NCBI GenBank assembly: GCA_963726295.1 | Contig: CAVSBW010000002.1 | Coordinates: 62,001 to 126,000, forward strand | Direction: 5' to 3' | DNA: 64,000 bases | From: DASSQJ01 sp963726295 | Lineage (GTDB): Bacteria > Actinomycetota > Actinomycetes > Actinomycetales > Dermatophilaceae | Shown: one piece after another, positions 1 through 8,599 of the stretch | Layout of the letters: the number at the start of each line of letters is the position of its first letter | How positions within the stretch are numbered: position 1 is the first letter of the stretch | Made by a program: the position numbers and the translations under genes | The notes under the pieces: generated by a model | Seen by the model: only the letters and a program-made list of their open reading frames with translations | What the model was told of the DNA's origin: nothing | Database searches by the model: none

Positions 1-1
1 A

Positions 2-976
2 GGCCGTGGCGACCCCACCGAGCGGGCCGTCGTGTCCACCGCGAGCTACGAGGCGCGCGAGCGCGGGGTTCGGTCGGGGATGCCGCTGCGCGTCGCGGCG
101 CGTCGGGCGCCGGACGCCGTCTTCCTGCCGGTCGACGCCCCGCACTACCTCGAGGCGTCCGCCGAGGTCGTCGCCGCCGTCCGCGGTCTCGGCCTCGTCG
201 TCGAGGTGCTCGGCTGGGACGAGATGTTCGTGGGCGGGGACACCGGCGACCCCGAGGCCATGGCGCAGGACATCCGCACCGCTGTCCTCGACCGCACCGA
301 GCTGCACTGCTCGGTGGGCGTCGGCGACAACCGGGTACGCGCCAAGATCGCCACCGACTTCGGGAAGCCGCGCGGCACCTTCCGGCTCATGGCGTCGAAC
401 TGGGCCGAGGTGATGGGCCACCGCCCAACCTCCGCGCTGTGGGGAGTCGGCTCACGGGTGTCGGCCCGGCTCGAGAAGCACGGCATCCGCACCGTCACCG
501 AGCTCGCCGCAGCCGACCCCGATGTGCTGATCGGCGAGTTCGGGCCACGGATGGGCGCCTGGTACGGCGCGCTCGGCCGGGGGGAGGGCAGCAGTGCCGT
601 CGACGACACCCCGTGGGTAGCCCGTGGCCACAGCCGCGAGACGACCTACCAGGAGAACCTCACCACCACCGAGCAGGTGCAGGAGGCCGTGCGGGTGCTC
701 ACCGACCAGGTGCTCGACGACGTGCGGGACGAGGGACGCGCCGTGTGGCGCGTCGGCACCAAGGTCAGGTACGCACCGTTCTTCACGGTCAACCGGAGCC
801 GGAAGCTGGCCGAGCCGACGCTCGACGCCACGACGCTGCAGGCCGCGGTGCAGCGCCTCCTGGCGGACCACCTCGAGGAGGGGCGCGAGGTGCGCCTGCT
901 CGGTGTCCGCATGGAGATGGTGATGCCCGACGAGGGCGACGAGGTGGACCGCACCCCGGTGCGCGGCCGCGTCTGA
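2..976 (+). CDS. dinB: DNA polymerase IV / Y-family polymerase (5' partial)
   Basis: This is the C-terminal 324 codons of a Y-family (DinB/ImpB/UmuC) translesion polymerase. The reading frame is open to the window edge, so the true start lies upstream. Visible family features are the finger-domain run SYEARERGVRSGMP near the edge, the catalytic acidic pair in GWDEMF, the helix-hairpin-helix-like stretch ALWGVGSRVSARLEKHGI, and a C-terminal little-finger domain. Known role: error-prone, template-directed synthesis past DNA lesions in the cytoplasm. The NYN gene converges on it 16 bp downstream. The palm N-terminus with the first catalytic Asp is outside the window, so activity cannot be fully judged. 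Confidence 0.88.
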   Translation, partial: GRGDPTERAVVSTASYEARERGVRSGMPLRVAARRAPDAVFLPVDAPHYLEASAEVVAAVRGLGLVVEVLGWDEMFVGGDTGDPEAMAQDIRTAVLDRTELHCSVGVGDNRVRAKIATDFGKPRGTFRLMASNWAEVMGHRPTSALWGVGSRVSARLEKHGIRTVTELAAADPDVLIGEFGPRMGAWYGALGRGEGSSAVDDTPWVARGHSRETTYQENLTTTEQVQEAVRVLTDQVLDDVRDEGRAVWRVGTKVRYAPFFTVNRSRKLAEPTLDATTLQAAVQRLLADHLEEGREVRLLGVRMEMVMPDEGDEVDRTPVRGRV

Positions 977-992
977 GGCCCTGCCGGTCCGC

Positions 993-1589
993 TCAGGCCC
1001 TCGGGACCGTCGCGGCCGGACCCACCGGCTGGAGGAACGGCACCGGGTCGAACTCGTCGATCGGGATGATTCGCACCCGGCTGAGCGGCGTCGTGAAGGC
1101 CTTGACGTCGTACTCGAGGTCGAAGAGCTGCAGCCCGTCGTCGGCCAGCCCGACGAACGCGTGGTTGCGGAACTCGGTGAAGCCGACCAGTCCCACGGAA
1201 CGACCGTCGAGGACCCCCTCGACCTCCTCGACGAAGTCGCCGTCGTTGCTCACGAGCATGACGTCGGCGTCGCGGCCGGCGATCTCCCGCAACGTCCGCT
1301 GGATGGCGATGTCCACCACCTTCTCCCCCGCGCCCCCCGACAGGGGCACGGGGCGGTAGCCGATCGCCATCAGCGCCTGGACGAACGACATCGGCAGCTC
1401 GGTGCCGGCGGCGAGGAAGAAGAGCCCGACGACGTCCTGGTCCCACCGCTCGCGGGCGAAGTTCAGCAGGCGCTCCCAGCGGGGTCGCTCCTCCGGGCGC
1501 GGCCGTCGCCCGAGGATGGACCCGCCCAGCGTCGCATCGATGTTCTCGCCGTCGACGAGCAGGTAGGTCGTGCGCGCGGGGTCGCTCAT
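993..1589 (-). CDS. NYN domain-containing protein (LabA/PIN-like putative RNase)
   Basis: A 198-aa protein whose N-terminal two-thirds is a NYN domain, a PIN-like fold usually associated with metal-dependent RNA cleavage. Visible acidic residues are in LLVDGENID (residues 10-18) and in DVMLVSNDGDF (about 109-119), the two classic NYN/PIN metal-binding positions. The C-terminal 50 residues are family-specific and unassigned. It converges on the dinB-like gene and is divergent from the gene at 1678. No SD of note is seen. Substrate is unknown; nuclease activity is inferred from the family only. Confidence 0.8.
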   Translation of the reverse strand: MSDPARTTYLLVDGENIDATLGGSILGRRPRPEERPRWERLLNFARERWDQDVVGLFFLAAGTELPMSFVQALMAIGYRPVPLSGGAGEKVVDIAIQRTLREIAGRDADVMLVSNDGDFVEEVEGVLDGRSVGLVGFTEFRNHAFVGLADDGLQLFDLEYDVKAFTTPLSRVRIIPIDEFDPVPFLQPVGPAATVPRA

Positions 1590-1677
1590 CGCTGCAGCCT
1601 ACGGCCCGTGGGCCGCCCTCTCCTCGGCTCGTCCCGCGGACGCCGACCGGGCCCGACCGCCGCGATAGGTTGGGGAC

Positions 1678-2541
1678 ATGTCGACGACGATCCCGGCGCT
1701 GCTGAGCGCCCTCGTCGACGACGCCGCCGTCTTCCCTCCCGGCAACAGTCCGCTGCCGGACGCCGTCGCCGGGCACGCGCTGCACCGAGCCGCCTGGTAC
1801 GGCGCGATCGTGGGCCCCCTGCTCGTGCCCGCCGCGTCCGCGAGCGCCCTCCTCGACCAGCTCGACGACGGCCGCTGGCCCGAATCCGAGGCCCTCGACG
1901 TAGCCGTCGTCGCCCGGCCTGGCACCGACCCGGCGGTGCTCGACGAGGCGCTGGCGGTGCTCACCGCCGACCCCAGGGTCGGCGTGGCCGCGGTCGAGCT
2001 CGCCTGGACCCCGGGATGGAGGCGTCTCGGCATCCCGGGCGAGCTGGCACTCGCGCTCGAGGTGCCCCGAGGTGGGCAGGAGCAGGCCGACGCGGTCGCC
2101 GACATCCGTGGCTCCGTGGCGGAGGGCGACGCGGTCGTCGCGAAGTTCCGCACCGGCCCGACCCCCACCTGGCCGTGGCCCGACGAGGACGAGCTCGCCG
2201 CGTTCCTCGTGACCGCCACGGCGGCGCCGGTTCCCGTCAAGCTCACCGGCGGCCTCCACCACGCCGTGCGCGGCCGGTACGACGTCGACGGCGGGCCGCA
2301 GGAGAACCACGGCCTGCTCAACGTGCTCGTCGCCACCGCGGCCGCCCTCGACCACGCGCCCCCAGCCGAGGTGGCCGCCCTCCTCGCCGAGCGCGACGCC
2401 ACGGAGCTCGTGGGCACGATCGGCCGGTGGAGCCACGCCACCGACGCCCGGGTGCGCGCTGCCCTGACGTCGTACGGCTGCTGCACCGTCACCGACCCCG
2501 TCGGCGAGCTCGCCACCCTCGGCGTGCTCACCGCTCCCTGA
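1678..2541 (+). CDS. conserved hypothetical protein upstream of fahA
   Basis: A 287-aa soluble protein with no signal peptide or membrane segment and no motif I can assign to an enzyme family. It carries an alternating Leu/Val/Ala and acidic pattern suggesting an alpha/beta fold, and the segment AAPVPVKLTGGLHHAVRGRY looks like a TIM-barrel-type strand followed by a conserved loop. It ends 50 bp before fahA on the same strand, so the two are probably co-transcribed and it may act in or near aromatic amino-acid catabolism. That functional link is inference from position alone. Confidence 0.7.
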   Translation: MSTTIPALLSALVDDAAVFPPGNSPLPDAVAGHALHRAAWYGAIVGPLLVPAASASALLDQLDDGRWPESEALDVAVVARPGTDPAVLDEALAVLTADPRVGVAAVELAWTPGWRRLGIPGELALALEVPRGGQEQADAVADIRGSVAEGDAVVAKFRTGPTPTWPWPDEDELAAFLVTATAAPVPVKLTGGLHHAVRGRYDVDGGPQENHGLLNVLVATAAALDHAPPAEVAALLAERDATELVGTIGRWSHATDARVRAALTSYGCCTVTDPVGELATLGVLTAP

Positions 2542-2590
2542 CCCACCCACCGCGGCCGCACCCCGGTCGCCCCGACGGAGAGGATCCGCC

Positions 2591-3814
2591 ATGACCTGGC
2601 TCGACCTGCCCGCCGACCACCCGTTCGGCATCCACAACCTCCCCTACGGCGTGTTCTCGACCGGTGACGGGGCGCGCAGGGTCGGCGTCCGCGTCGGCGA
2701 CCACGTGCTCGACCTCACCGCGTGCGCGGAGCACGCGGGGATGGAGTCCGCGGCGATCTGGAGGAGCGGCACGCTCGACGCCTTCCTCGCCGAGGGCCGG
2801 CCCGCATGGACGGCGGCCCGGGACTGGCTCACCGAGCAGCTCACGAACGAGGAGTACCGCGACTGCGTCGAGCCCCACCTCGAGCCCGTCGGCGAGGTGA
2901 CGATGCACCTGCCCTTCGACGTCGCCGACTACGTGGACTTCTACGCCAGCGAGCACCACGCCACCAACGTCGGGCGCCTCTTCCGTCCCGACTCCGAGCC
3001 GCTCACCCCGAACTGGAAGCACCTGCCCATCGGCTACCACGGCCGCTCGGGCACGGTCGTCGTCTCGGGCACCGACGTCGTCCGGCCGTGCGGGCAGCGC
3101 AGGGCTCCGGACGAGGCCGTTCCGAGGTTCGGCCCCAGCCGGCGGCTCGACATCGAGGCCGAGATGGGGTTCGTCGTCGGGGGGAGCAGCCGGCTCGGGG
3201 AGCCGGTGTCGCTCGAGGCCGCCGACGACCACCTGTTCGGTGTCGTCATCCTCAACGACTGGTCGGCCCGGGACCTGCAGGCCTGGGAGTACGTGCCGCT
3301 CGGCCCCTTCCTCGGCAAGTCGTTCGCCACCTCCATCTCCCCGTGGGTCGTCACGACCGATGCCCTGCGTGCCGCACGGGTGTCGCTGCCCGGCCAGGAC
3401 CCCGAGCCGCTCCCCTACCTCCGCGGGTCGGGCGACGGCTCGGGCACCGCGTACGGCCTCGACCTGCACCTCGAGGTCGAGTGGAACGGCACGGTCGTGT
3501 CGCACCCCGAGTTCCGGGACATGTACTGGTCGCCCGCGCAGATGCTCGCGCACCTGACGGTCAACGGTGCCACCCTCCGCCCCGGCGACCTCTTCGGCTC
3601 GGGAACCGTGTCCGGTCCGGAGCGGGACACGCGCGGGTCGTTCCTCGAGCTCTCGTGGAGCGGCAAGGAGCCGGTGACGCTGGCGGACGGCTCGGAGCGC
3701 TCGTTCCTCGAGGACGGCGACACCGTCGTCCTGCGCGCCACCGCCCCCGGACCCGACGGCACCCTCGTGGGGTTCGGCGAGTGCGTGGGCACGGTGCGTC
3801 CCGCCACCTGCTGA
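2591..3814 (+). CDS. fahA: fumarylacetoacetase
   Basis: A 407-aa fumarylacetoacetate hydrolase, the last step of tyrosine/homogentisate breakdown (fumarylacetoacetate to fumarate and acetoacetate), cytoplasmic and metal-dependent. Family residues are visible: the metal Asp in DYVDFYAS, the catalytic His in SEHHATNVG, the metal-binding pair in DIEAEMGFVVG, and the Asp of VILNDWSARDLQAWEYV followed by PLGPFLGKSFATSISPWV. Length is typical of full FAH rather than short FAH-like hydratases. An SD-like GGAGAGGATCCGCC precedes the ATG. The hppD gene of the same pathway lies about 7 kb away on the other strand; homogentisate dioxygenase is not in the window. Confidence 0.95.
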   Translation: MTWLDLPADHPFGIHNLPYGVFSTGDGARRVGVRVGDHVLDLTACAEHAGMESAAIWRSGTLDAFLAEGRPAWTAARDWLTEQLTNEEYRDCVEPHLEPVGEVTMHLPFDVADYVDFYASEHHATNVGRLFRPDSEPLTPNWKHLPIGYHGRSGTVVVSGTDVVRPCGQRRAPDEAVPRFGPSRRLDIEAEMGFVVGGSSRLGEPVSLEAADDHLFGVVILNDWSARDLQAWEYVPLGPFLGKSFATSISPWVVTTDALRAARVSLPGQDPEPLPYLRGSGDGSGTAYGLDLHLEVEWNGTVVSHPEFRDMYWSPAQMLAHLTVNGATLRPGDLFGSGTVSGPERDTRGSFLELSWSGKEPVTLADGSERSFLEDGDTVVLRATAPGPDGTLVGFGECVGTVRPATC

Positions 3815-3856
3815 CGTGGGTACGTTCCGTCGGTCGGTGCGGCGCGAAACCGGTGG

Positions 3857-4684
3857 TCAGGTGCCGCGGATGACCACGACGGTGCCGGCGACCTTGTCGT
3901 GCAGCGCCTGGCGCCGCGGGTCCCAGAGCAGCCACGCGGGGTCGATGACCGAGAGCATCGTGCCGAGGACACCGAGGATGGGCACGAGGCCCATCAGGTT
4001 CGTGAGGACGAGGATGGCCTGGCGGCGCAGCGCCATGGGGAACGAGACCCCACCGGGGGCGTCGGCCGGGCGCACGACGGTGCCCAGCACCATCTTCCCG
4101 GGCGTGGCGCCGCGCCAGACGAGGAAGAGCACGTCGTAGACGACGGTGACGGCCAGGCTGATGAGGGTGATCGGCAGCGCGGCGTCCAGCGTTGCCGCCT
4201 CGAGCGCCGACGTGTCGGGAGTGGCACCGGACTCGGCGGCTCGCAGCGCGGCCTCGAAGTAGGCCTGGAAGGCGTCCACGAGCTCGGTGAGGTAGCCCGC
4301 GGAGAGGAGGGCAACGATGAGTCCGACCACCACCCAGTCGATGATCTTGGCGACGAGGCGTCGCCACCACTCGGCCAGCCTGGCGCCGTCGGGCAGGATG
4401 CCGGAACGAGTGGTCCCCCAGGCCACCTGACCGCCGGGGGTCGGCGGGGGGGCGGCCCACGGGTTCTGCGGGGCGCCCTGGCCGGGCTGGGCGTATCCGT
4501 GCTGCCCGTGCGGTCCGGCGGCCTGGCCCCAGCCGGTGGGGACGGCCCGGGTCGGCTCAGGGCTCGCGGGAGCCGCCGGTCGACGAGGCGTGGTGTGGGA
4601 GGACCACACGATCCCGTCGAAGTAGCGCAGCTGGTCGGGGTCCTCCGGGTCCTCGTACCACCCGGGCGCTGTCGGCGTGCTCAT
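3857..4684 (-). CDS. DUF2510 and RDD-family membrane protein
   Basis: A 275-aa protein. I chose the ATG at 4684 because it begins directly with the DUF2510-type motif APGWYEDPEDPDQLRYFDG, expected at the extreme N-terminus; a longer in-frame reading to 4885 is antisense to another gene. A Pro/Gln/Gly-rich linker (about residues 35-90) leads to an RDD domain with three membrane segments, starting RLAEWWRRLVAKIIDWVVVG. The RDD family has been linked to transport and to membrane-protein contexts, but the substrate here is unknown. It lies downstream of the hydrolase gene on the same strand, 58 bp away. Confidence 0.85.
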   Translation of the reverse strand: MSTPTAPGWYEDPEDPDQLRYFDGIVWSSHTTPRRPAAPASPEPTRAVPTGWGQAAGPHGQHGYAQPGQGAPQNPWAAPPPTPGGQVAWGTTRSGILPDGARLAEWWRRLVAKIIDWVVVGLIVALLSAGYLTELVDAFQAYFEAALRAAESGATPDTSALEAATLDAALPITLISLAVTVVYDVLFLVWRGATPGKMVLGTVVRPADAPGGVSFPMALRRQAILVLTNLMGLVPILGVLGTMLSVIDPAWLLWDPRRQALHDKVAGTVVVIRGT

Positions 4685-4742
4685 GCAGGCAGGATCGCAC
4701 GGCCGGCCGGTGCAGCGCGTACCGACCCAACGAACGCGCCGG

Positions 4743-5429
4743 TCAGAGCCCCTGCGCCAGGCGAACCACGACCGCGGCCACCTCGCGCGGAGCCACGACG
4801 TGGTGGAGGTGCCCGGCCCCGGGCACCACCTCCACCGGCCAGTCGTGGCGGCGGGCCAGGGCGACCTCGTCGGCCCGCGTGTCACCGAAGGCGACGTAGG
4901 CCTGCGGGTCGTCGGCCCAGCCGGCCGGCGCGCCGAGCTCGGACCGGAGGTATGCCAGCGGCACCGGGTGGCCTCCCTCGCACAGGTCGCGGCGCAGCAC
5001 GGCGTCGGGGAGCACGCTCGCGAGCTGCTCCTCGGTCCACCAGCGGTCCCAGGGCGGCAGCAGCCCGTCCGCGTCCGCCTCCCCCACCAGGGCCTCGGCC
5101 GCGGCGGGCGGCGCCATCGAGGTGGGCTCCCCCGACTCCACCGGCAGGGTGGAGTCGAGGTGCACCGTGGGTACCCCCGGAGCGGCCAGAGCGGCGTAGC
5201 GGCCGGCGTTGCTGTGCGTCAGTACCAGGTGGGGCTCGACCGCGTCGACGCGGAGCCGGAAGGCCTCCAGCACGGTGCCGGGGTCCCGGGGCGGGCGGGG
5301 GAATGCGGCGACGTCGACCGAGCTCGGCAGCTGCCGGTCCGACCAGAGGGCGGCGCCCAGGGCCTCGAGGAACGGCAGGTGCACCAGCCGCGGGAGGAGC
5401 GGGCTCGGCAGGATCAGGACGCGGATCAC
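4743..5429 (-). CDS. putative alpha/beta-hydrolase-fold protein
   Basis: A 228-aa cytoplasmic protein. It starts MIRVLILPSPLLPRLVHLPF, and the strand-turn PHLVLTHSNAGRYAALAA resembles an alpha/beta hydrolase nucleophile elbow with Ser in HSNAG. A late PGAGHLHHV segment sits where the catalytic His usually lies. The signature is divergent (no clean GxSxG), so catalysis is uncertain. Its start is only 7 bp from the stop of the CxxC-repeat gene on the same strand, so it may be the last gene of that operon; whether it takes part in the peptide system is inference. Confidence 0.6.
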   Translation of the reverse strand: MIRVLILPSPLLPRLVHLPFLEALGAALWSDRQLPSSVDVAAFPRPPRDPGTVLEAFRLRVDAVEPHLVLTHSNAGRYAALAAPGVPTVHLDSTLPVESGEPTSMAPPAAAEALVGEADADGLLPPWDRWWTEEQLASVLPDAVLRRDLCEGGHPVPLAYLRSELGAPAGWADDPQAYVAFGDTRADEVALARRHDWPVEVVPGAGHLHHVVAPREVAAVVVRLAQGL

Positions 5430-5436
5430 GAGCTCA

Positions 5437-6129
5437 TCATGGGGCTCCCGTCGAGCGGTCCACGTCCCCGCGCAGCGTCTCCACCGCGCCGAGCGCCCGG
5501 GACGCCTGCTCCTCGAGCTCGGCGAGACGGTCCTCGTCCGACGCCTCGGGGGCGACCCGCAGCCTGGCGCTGGGGACGGATGGCGCCAGCTGGTCGCGCG
5601 CCCAGGCGGTGAGCTCGGCGAGGTCCCGTCGGTCGAAGACCCTGCCCCGGGACCCCGCGACGACGAGCTGGTACGCGACCGCAGTCGTCGTGCACCCCGT
5701 GCAGGCAGCGTTGACGGCGAGGGCGCGGTTGGCCGCCCTCACCGGGCCGGGGCGGCGCAGGACGACGACCTGGACCGAAACCGACCGCGAGGTGCACCCC
5801 GCGCAGGAGGACCACGCCTGCGCCACGTTGTCCAGGCGCGCTCCTCGGGACCCGTCGACGTAGGCGACGGTGACCGCGACGCCGTTGGCCTCGCAGCCGT
5901 CGCAGTCGCTGGTGGCGGTCGCGTCACTCTGCACCGTGTTGGAGTGACCGCCCAGGCGCTGGACCTCGACGGCCTCGTCGTCCACCGCCACGTCGTCCGG
6001 TGACGCGATGGCGACGGCGGCGACGTCGAGGTCGTGGCCGCGGTGCCCGCCCCACGAGCTCGTGGTCAGCACCGTCGCCGCCACGACCAGGCCGGCCAGG
6101 GTCCGTCGCACCACCGCCTGCGCGCTCAC
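5437..6129 (-). CDS. exported or membrane-anchored protein with three CxxC repeats
   Basis: A 230-aa protein starting at a GTG that overlaps the stop of the upstream RRE-M50-MinD gene by 4 bp (GTGA). Residues 6-22 form a hydrophobic signal or anchor. The centre holds three CxxC motifs at 76/79, 109/112 and 143/146, spaced 33 and 34 residues apart, each followed by an alternating hydrophobic strand (VAVTVAYV, VSVQVVVL, AVAYQLVV) and, for the first two, an Asn/Ala-rich turn. The C-terminus (about 165-220) is acidic and helical. The turn RALAVNAACTGCTTTAVAYQ resembles the tail of the upstream peptide (FAVNAATVNTT). Metal binding, disulfides or a beta-solenoid are all possible; no family name recognised. 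Confidence 0.75.
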   Translation of the reverse strand: MSAQAVVRRTLAGLVVAATVLTTSSWGGHRGHDLDVAAVAIASPDDVAVDDEAVEVQRLGGHSNTVQSDATATSDCDGCEANGVAVTVAYVDGSRGARLDNVAQAWSSCAGCTSRSVSVQVVVLRRPGPVRAANRALAVNAACTGCTTTAVAYQLVVAGSRGRVFDRRDLAELTAWARDQLAPSVPSARLRVAPEASDEDRLAELEEQASRALGAVETLRGDVDRSTGAP

Positions 6130-8501
6130 CGGTCCGCCCTCACCGTCGAGAAGCCGTCGGCCACCGCGGCGGCCACCTCGACGAGTCCGTCGCGGGTCCC
6201 CTCCCGCAGGGACGACAACCGCGTGCGGCCCCCGGTCTCGAGAGCCGGGTCCCAGGGCACGGTCACGACGCGCTGGCACCGCCGTTCGAAGTGGTCGACG
6301 ATCGGTTCGAGAGGGGCACCGACCCCAGGGCGGACGGCGTTGACGACCACGACCGCGCTGCGCACGAGGCGCTCGTGTCCGTGCTCGTCGAGCCAGTCGA
6401 GGGTGAGCGCCGCGGCCCGCCCTCCGTCCAGGCCCGGCCGCGCCACGAGGACGATCTGGTCGGCCTCGACGAGCAGGCCCTGGTTGGCGCTGTCGAGGAT
6501 GCCCGTCCCGGTGTCGAGGACGATGAGGTTGTAGAAGCGGTCGAGCAGCGCGATGAGCCGGTGGTAGTCCTCGCGGTCCAACGCCATCCCGATGCGCGGG
6601 TCGTCGTCGGTGGCGAGCACCTCGAGGCGGGACTCGGCGGCTTGAGACGTGTAGCCGCGCAGCTGCGCGTAGCTCTCGATCTCGTCCATGCCGCCGAGCA
6701 CGTCGGTGATCGTCAGGTCGTTCGGGCGCGACACCCGGTGGGCGAGGTTCCCGGCATCGGGGTTCGCGTCGACGGCGACGACCCGGTCACCCCGCAGCGA
6801 GGCGAAGGTGCTCCCGAGCGCGAAGGTCATCGTCGTCTTGCCGACACCTCCCTTGCGGCTCATCACGACGATGCGGCGCGAGCCCCTCACCGGGGCCCGG
6901 AGCCGCTCGGCGAGGTCGAGACGGCGCTGCTCCTTCGGCCCGGGGCCGAGGTTGACGGTGCTCCCGGTGGCCCGGTAGACCGCCCGGCGCCACCCGATGG
7001 TGGGGACCGCCACCACTGCGGGGAGCATCAGCTCGTCGGTGAAGTCGTCGGCCGACAGGGCGTCCGGTTCGGAACGGTCCTGGAGATCCGTCATCGTCGT
7101 CTCCTTCGCTGCGGTGGGTCGGCCGAGGCGCCGGCCGACGGGTCGTGCGATGGTGCGGCCCGCGAGGCGGACGATCATCCGGCCGAGCCGCCACAGGAGC
7201 ACGGCGAGACCGAGCAGGGGAACGGCCAGGAGGACGGCGGCGACGAGCGCGAGCACGGCATCCACGACCTCCCCCGCGCCCGCCGCACGCAGCAGCTCCT
7301 CCACCTGGAACCGCAGGGCTGCGAGGTTCTGCTCGACGATGACCGGCAGGTGCCACAGCAGCCAACCTGCGCCCACCAGGAGCAGCGGGGTGACGGCGAG
7401 GACCCAGGCGACGACGACGCGCCGTGCTAGGGGCGTCAGCTCCGCGATCCGTGGGTCGGGCGGGGCGCCGGGGCGGAGTCCGCGCAGGACCGGTCCCACG
7501 CGGGCGAAGAGGTCGGGGACCCCGGCCAGGTCGGACAGCACGTAGTAGCCGTCGAGCCGGACGGCCGGGACGAGCTGTTCGAGCATCTGGAGGTGCATCA
7601 CGAGCAGGGCAAGCAGGAAGAGCCCCTCGTCGGTCGCGAGGTACAACGTCCCCAGGGCGATGACGCACAGGGCGTTGAAGTACAGCCCACCGAGGTCGAC
7701 ACGCAGCCGGCCGGCCCTCGGGAGACGGTAGGAGTCGGTGACGTCGGTGTAGAAGGCCGGGAAGAGGAGGTAGACCCCGAACCCGATCGCACCCGGCCGC
7801 GCCCCGCCGTAACCGCACGCGCTGGCGTGCCCCAGCTCGTGGACCAGCCCCGCTGCGGTGAGCACGACCCAGAGACCGAGGAGCAGCGCCGGTGTCGCGA
7901 GGACCTCCTCCAGGGCCAGGCCCGGGTCACCTGCGCGGTACACCACAACGTCGGTCGCCACGGCGGCGGCGAGGACGAGGACGACCACCGGGGCCAGGAA
8001 GAGCGGACCCAGGACGGCGGCGACGGCCCCGACCGCACGGGTGGGAAGGATGACCCCTCGCAACGAGAGGGAGAGCAGCGGCGTGGCGCGTGGGGGCGCG
8101 ACCGCGGGACCGGAGTCGGCGGCGGGGACGGTGCCGTCGCCCCGGACGAGCAGCCCGAGCGGCTGGAGCCTGGTGGAGACGAGGTGGTCGAGGCCGTCCA
8201 CCGACAGCCGGCGCCCGTACGCGGCGCTGACCACGTCCGCGACCTCGTCGGCACCTCGGTCCGGGCGGACCTGCTCGAGGACCAGCTGGACGATGCGTGA
8301 GACCTGGAGCACCTGGCCGTCGCCGCGGCGCACGAGGTAGCTGTCGTGGTGGAGCCCGGACCCCTCGACGCGACCCATGAGCTCGAGCCCCGGGGCCCGG
8401 CGCCAGCCCGGGTCGCGACCGGTCGCCTCCGCGCCGGCAGGCGACGCGTCGGTGGGCACTACCGGCGCCACCGCGGCCGCGGCGGTCGAGGTGTTGTGCA
8501 C
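6126..8501 (-). CDS. fused PqqD/RRE-like, M50 membrane zinc protease and EspI-like MinD ATPase
   Basis: One uninterrupted 791-codon frame. The GTG at 8501 is chosen because GGAGGAG lies 8 nt upstream; upstream codons are antisense to or inside the peptide genes. Residues about 40-118 look like a winged-helix PqqD/RRE peptide-binding domain (SYLVRRGDGQVLQVSR to LQPLGLL). Residues 145-440 carry several membrane helices, the zinc motif HELGH (221-225) and the third-ligand motif VRLDGYY (D317), as in M50 peptidases of peptide clusters. Residues 470-791 are a MinD/ParA ATPase with the deviant Walker A KGGVGKTT (550-557) and the preceding STVNLGPGPKEQ region seen in ESX-associated EspI proteins. 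An ATG with AAGGAG six nt upstream lies at 7094 (M470), so a separate ATPase may also be made. It sits between peptide genes and the CxxC protein. Confidence 0.85.
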   Translation of the reverse strand: MHNTSTAAAAVAPVVPTDASPAGAEATGRDPGWRRAPGLELMGRVEGSGLHHDSYLVRRGDGQVLQVSRIVQLVLEQVRPDRGADEVADVVSAAYGRRLSVDGLDHLVSTRLQPLGLLVRGDGTVPAADSGPAVAPPRATPLLSLSLRGVILPTRAVGAVAAVLGPLFLAPVVVLVLAAAVATDVVVYRAGDPGLALEEVLATPALLLGLWVVLTAAGLVHELGHASACGYGGARPGAIGFGVYLLFPAFYTDVTDSYRLPRAGRLRVDLGGLYFNALCVIALGTLYLATDEGLFLLALLVMHLQMLEQLVPAVRLDGYYVLSDLAGVPDLFARVGPVLRGLRPGAPPDPRIAELTPLARRVVVAWVLAVTPLLLVGAGWLLWHLPVIVEQNLAALRFQVEELLRAAGAGEVVDAVLALVAAVLLAVPLLGLAVLLWRLGRMIVRLAGRTIARPVGRRLGRPTAAKETTMTDLQDRSEPDALSADDFTDELMLPAVVAVPTIGWRRAVYRATGSTVNLGPGPKEQRRLDLAERLRAPVRGSRRIVVMSRKGGVGKTTMTFALGSTFASLRGDRVVAVDANPDAGNLAHRVSRPNDLTITDVLGGMDEIESYAQLRGYTSQAAESRLEVLATDDDPRIGMALDREDYHRLIALLDRFYNLIVLDTGTGILDSANQGLLVEADQIVLVARPGLDGGRAAALTLDWLDEHGHERLVRSAVVVVNAVRPGVGAPLEPIVDHFERRCQRVVTVPWDPALETGGRTRLSSLREGTRDGLVEVAAAVADGFSTVRADR

Positions 8502-8528
8502 GCTCGGTGCTCCTCCCGACGTGATGAC

Positions 8529-8567
8529 GTCGTTCGCGGTGCCGCGAGAGGCGGCACCGCGAACGAC
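8529..8567 (-). terminator. 17-bp perfect hairpin between precursor peptide and maturation gene
   Basis: Arms 8529-8545 and 8551-8567 are perfect inverted repeats with a 5-nt loop (GAGAG). The hairpin lies after the stop of the peptide gene (8600) and 28 bp before the start of the RRE-M50-MinD gene (8501). There is no U-run on the minus-strand side, so it may be a partial terminator or an mRNA-stabilising stem that makes peptide mRNA more abundant than enzyme mRNA. The function is inference. Confidence 0.65.
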
Positions 8568-8599
8568 GGACGGGGGCCTGGCGCCACCGCTCGGATGGG

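Noticed and set aside
646..2637. A long minus-strand frame covering the dinB-like, NYN and 1678 genes
   Set aside because: It crosses well-supported genes on the plus strand and lacks any domain; shadow of GC-biased third positions.
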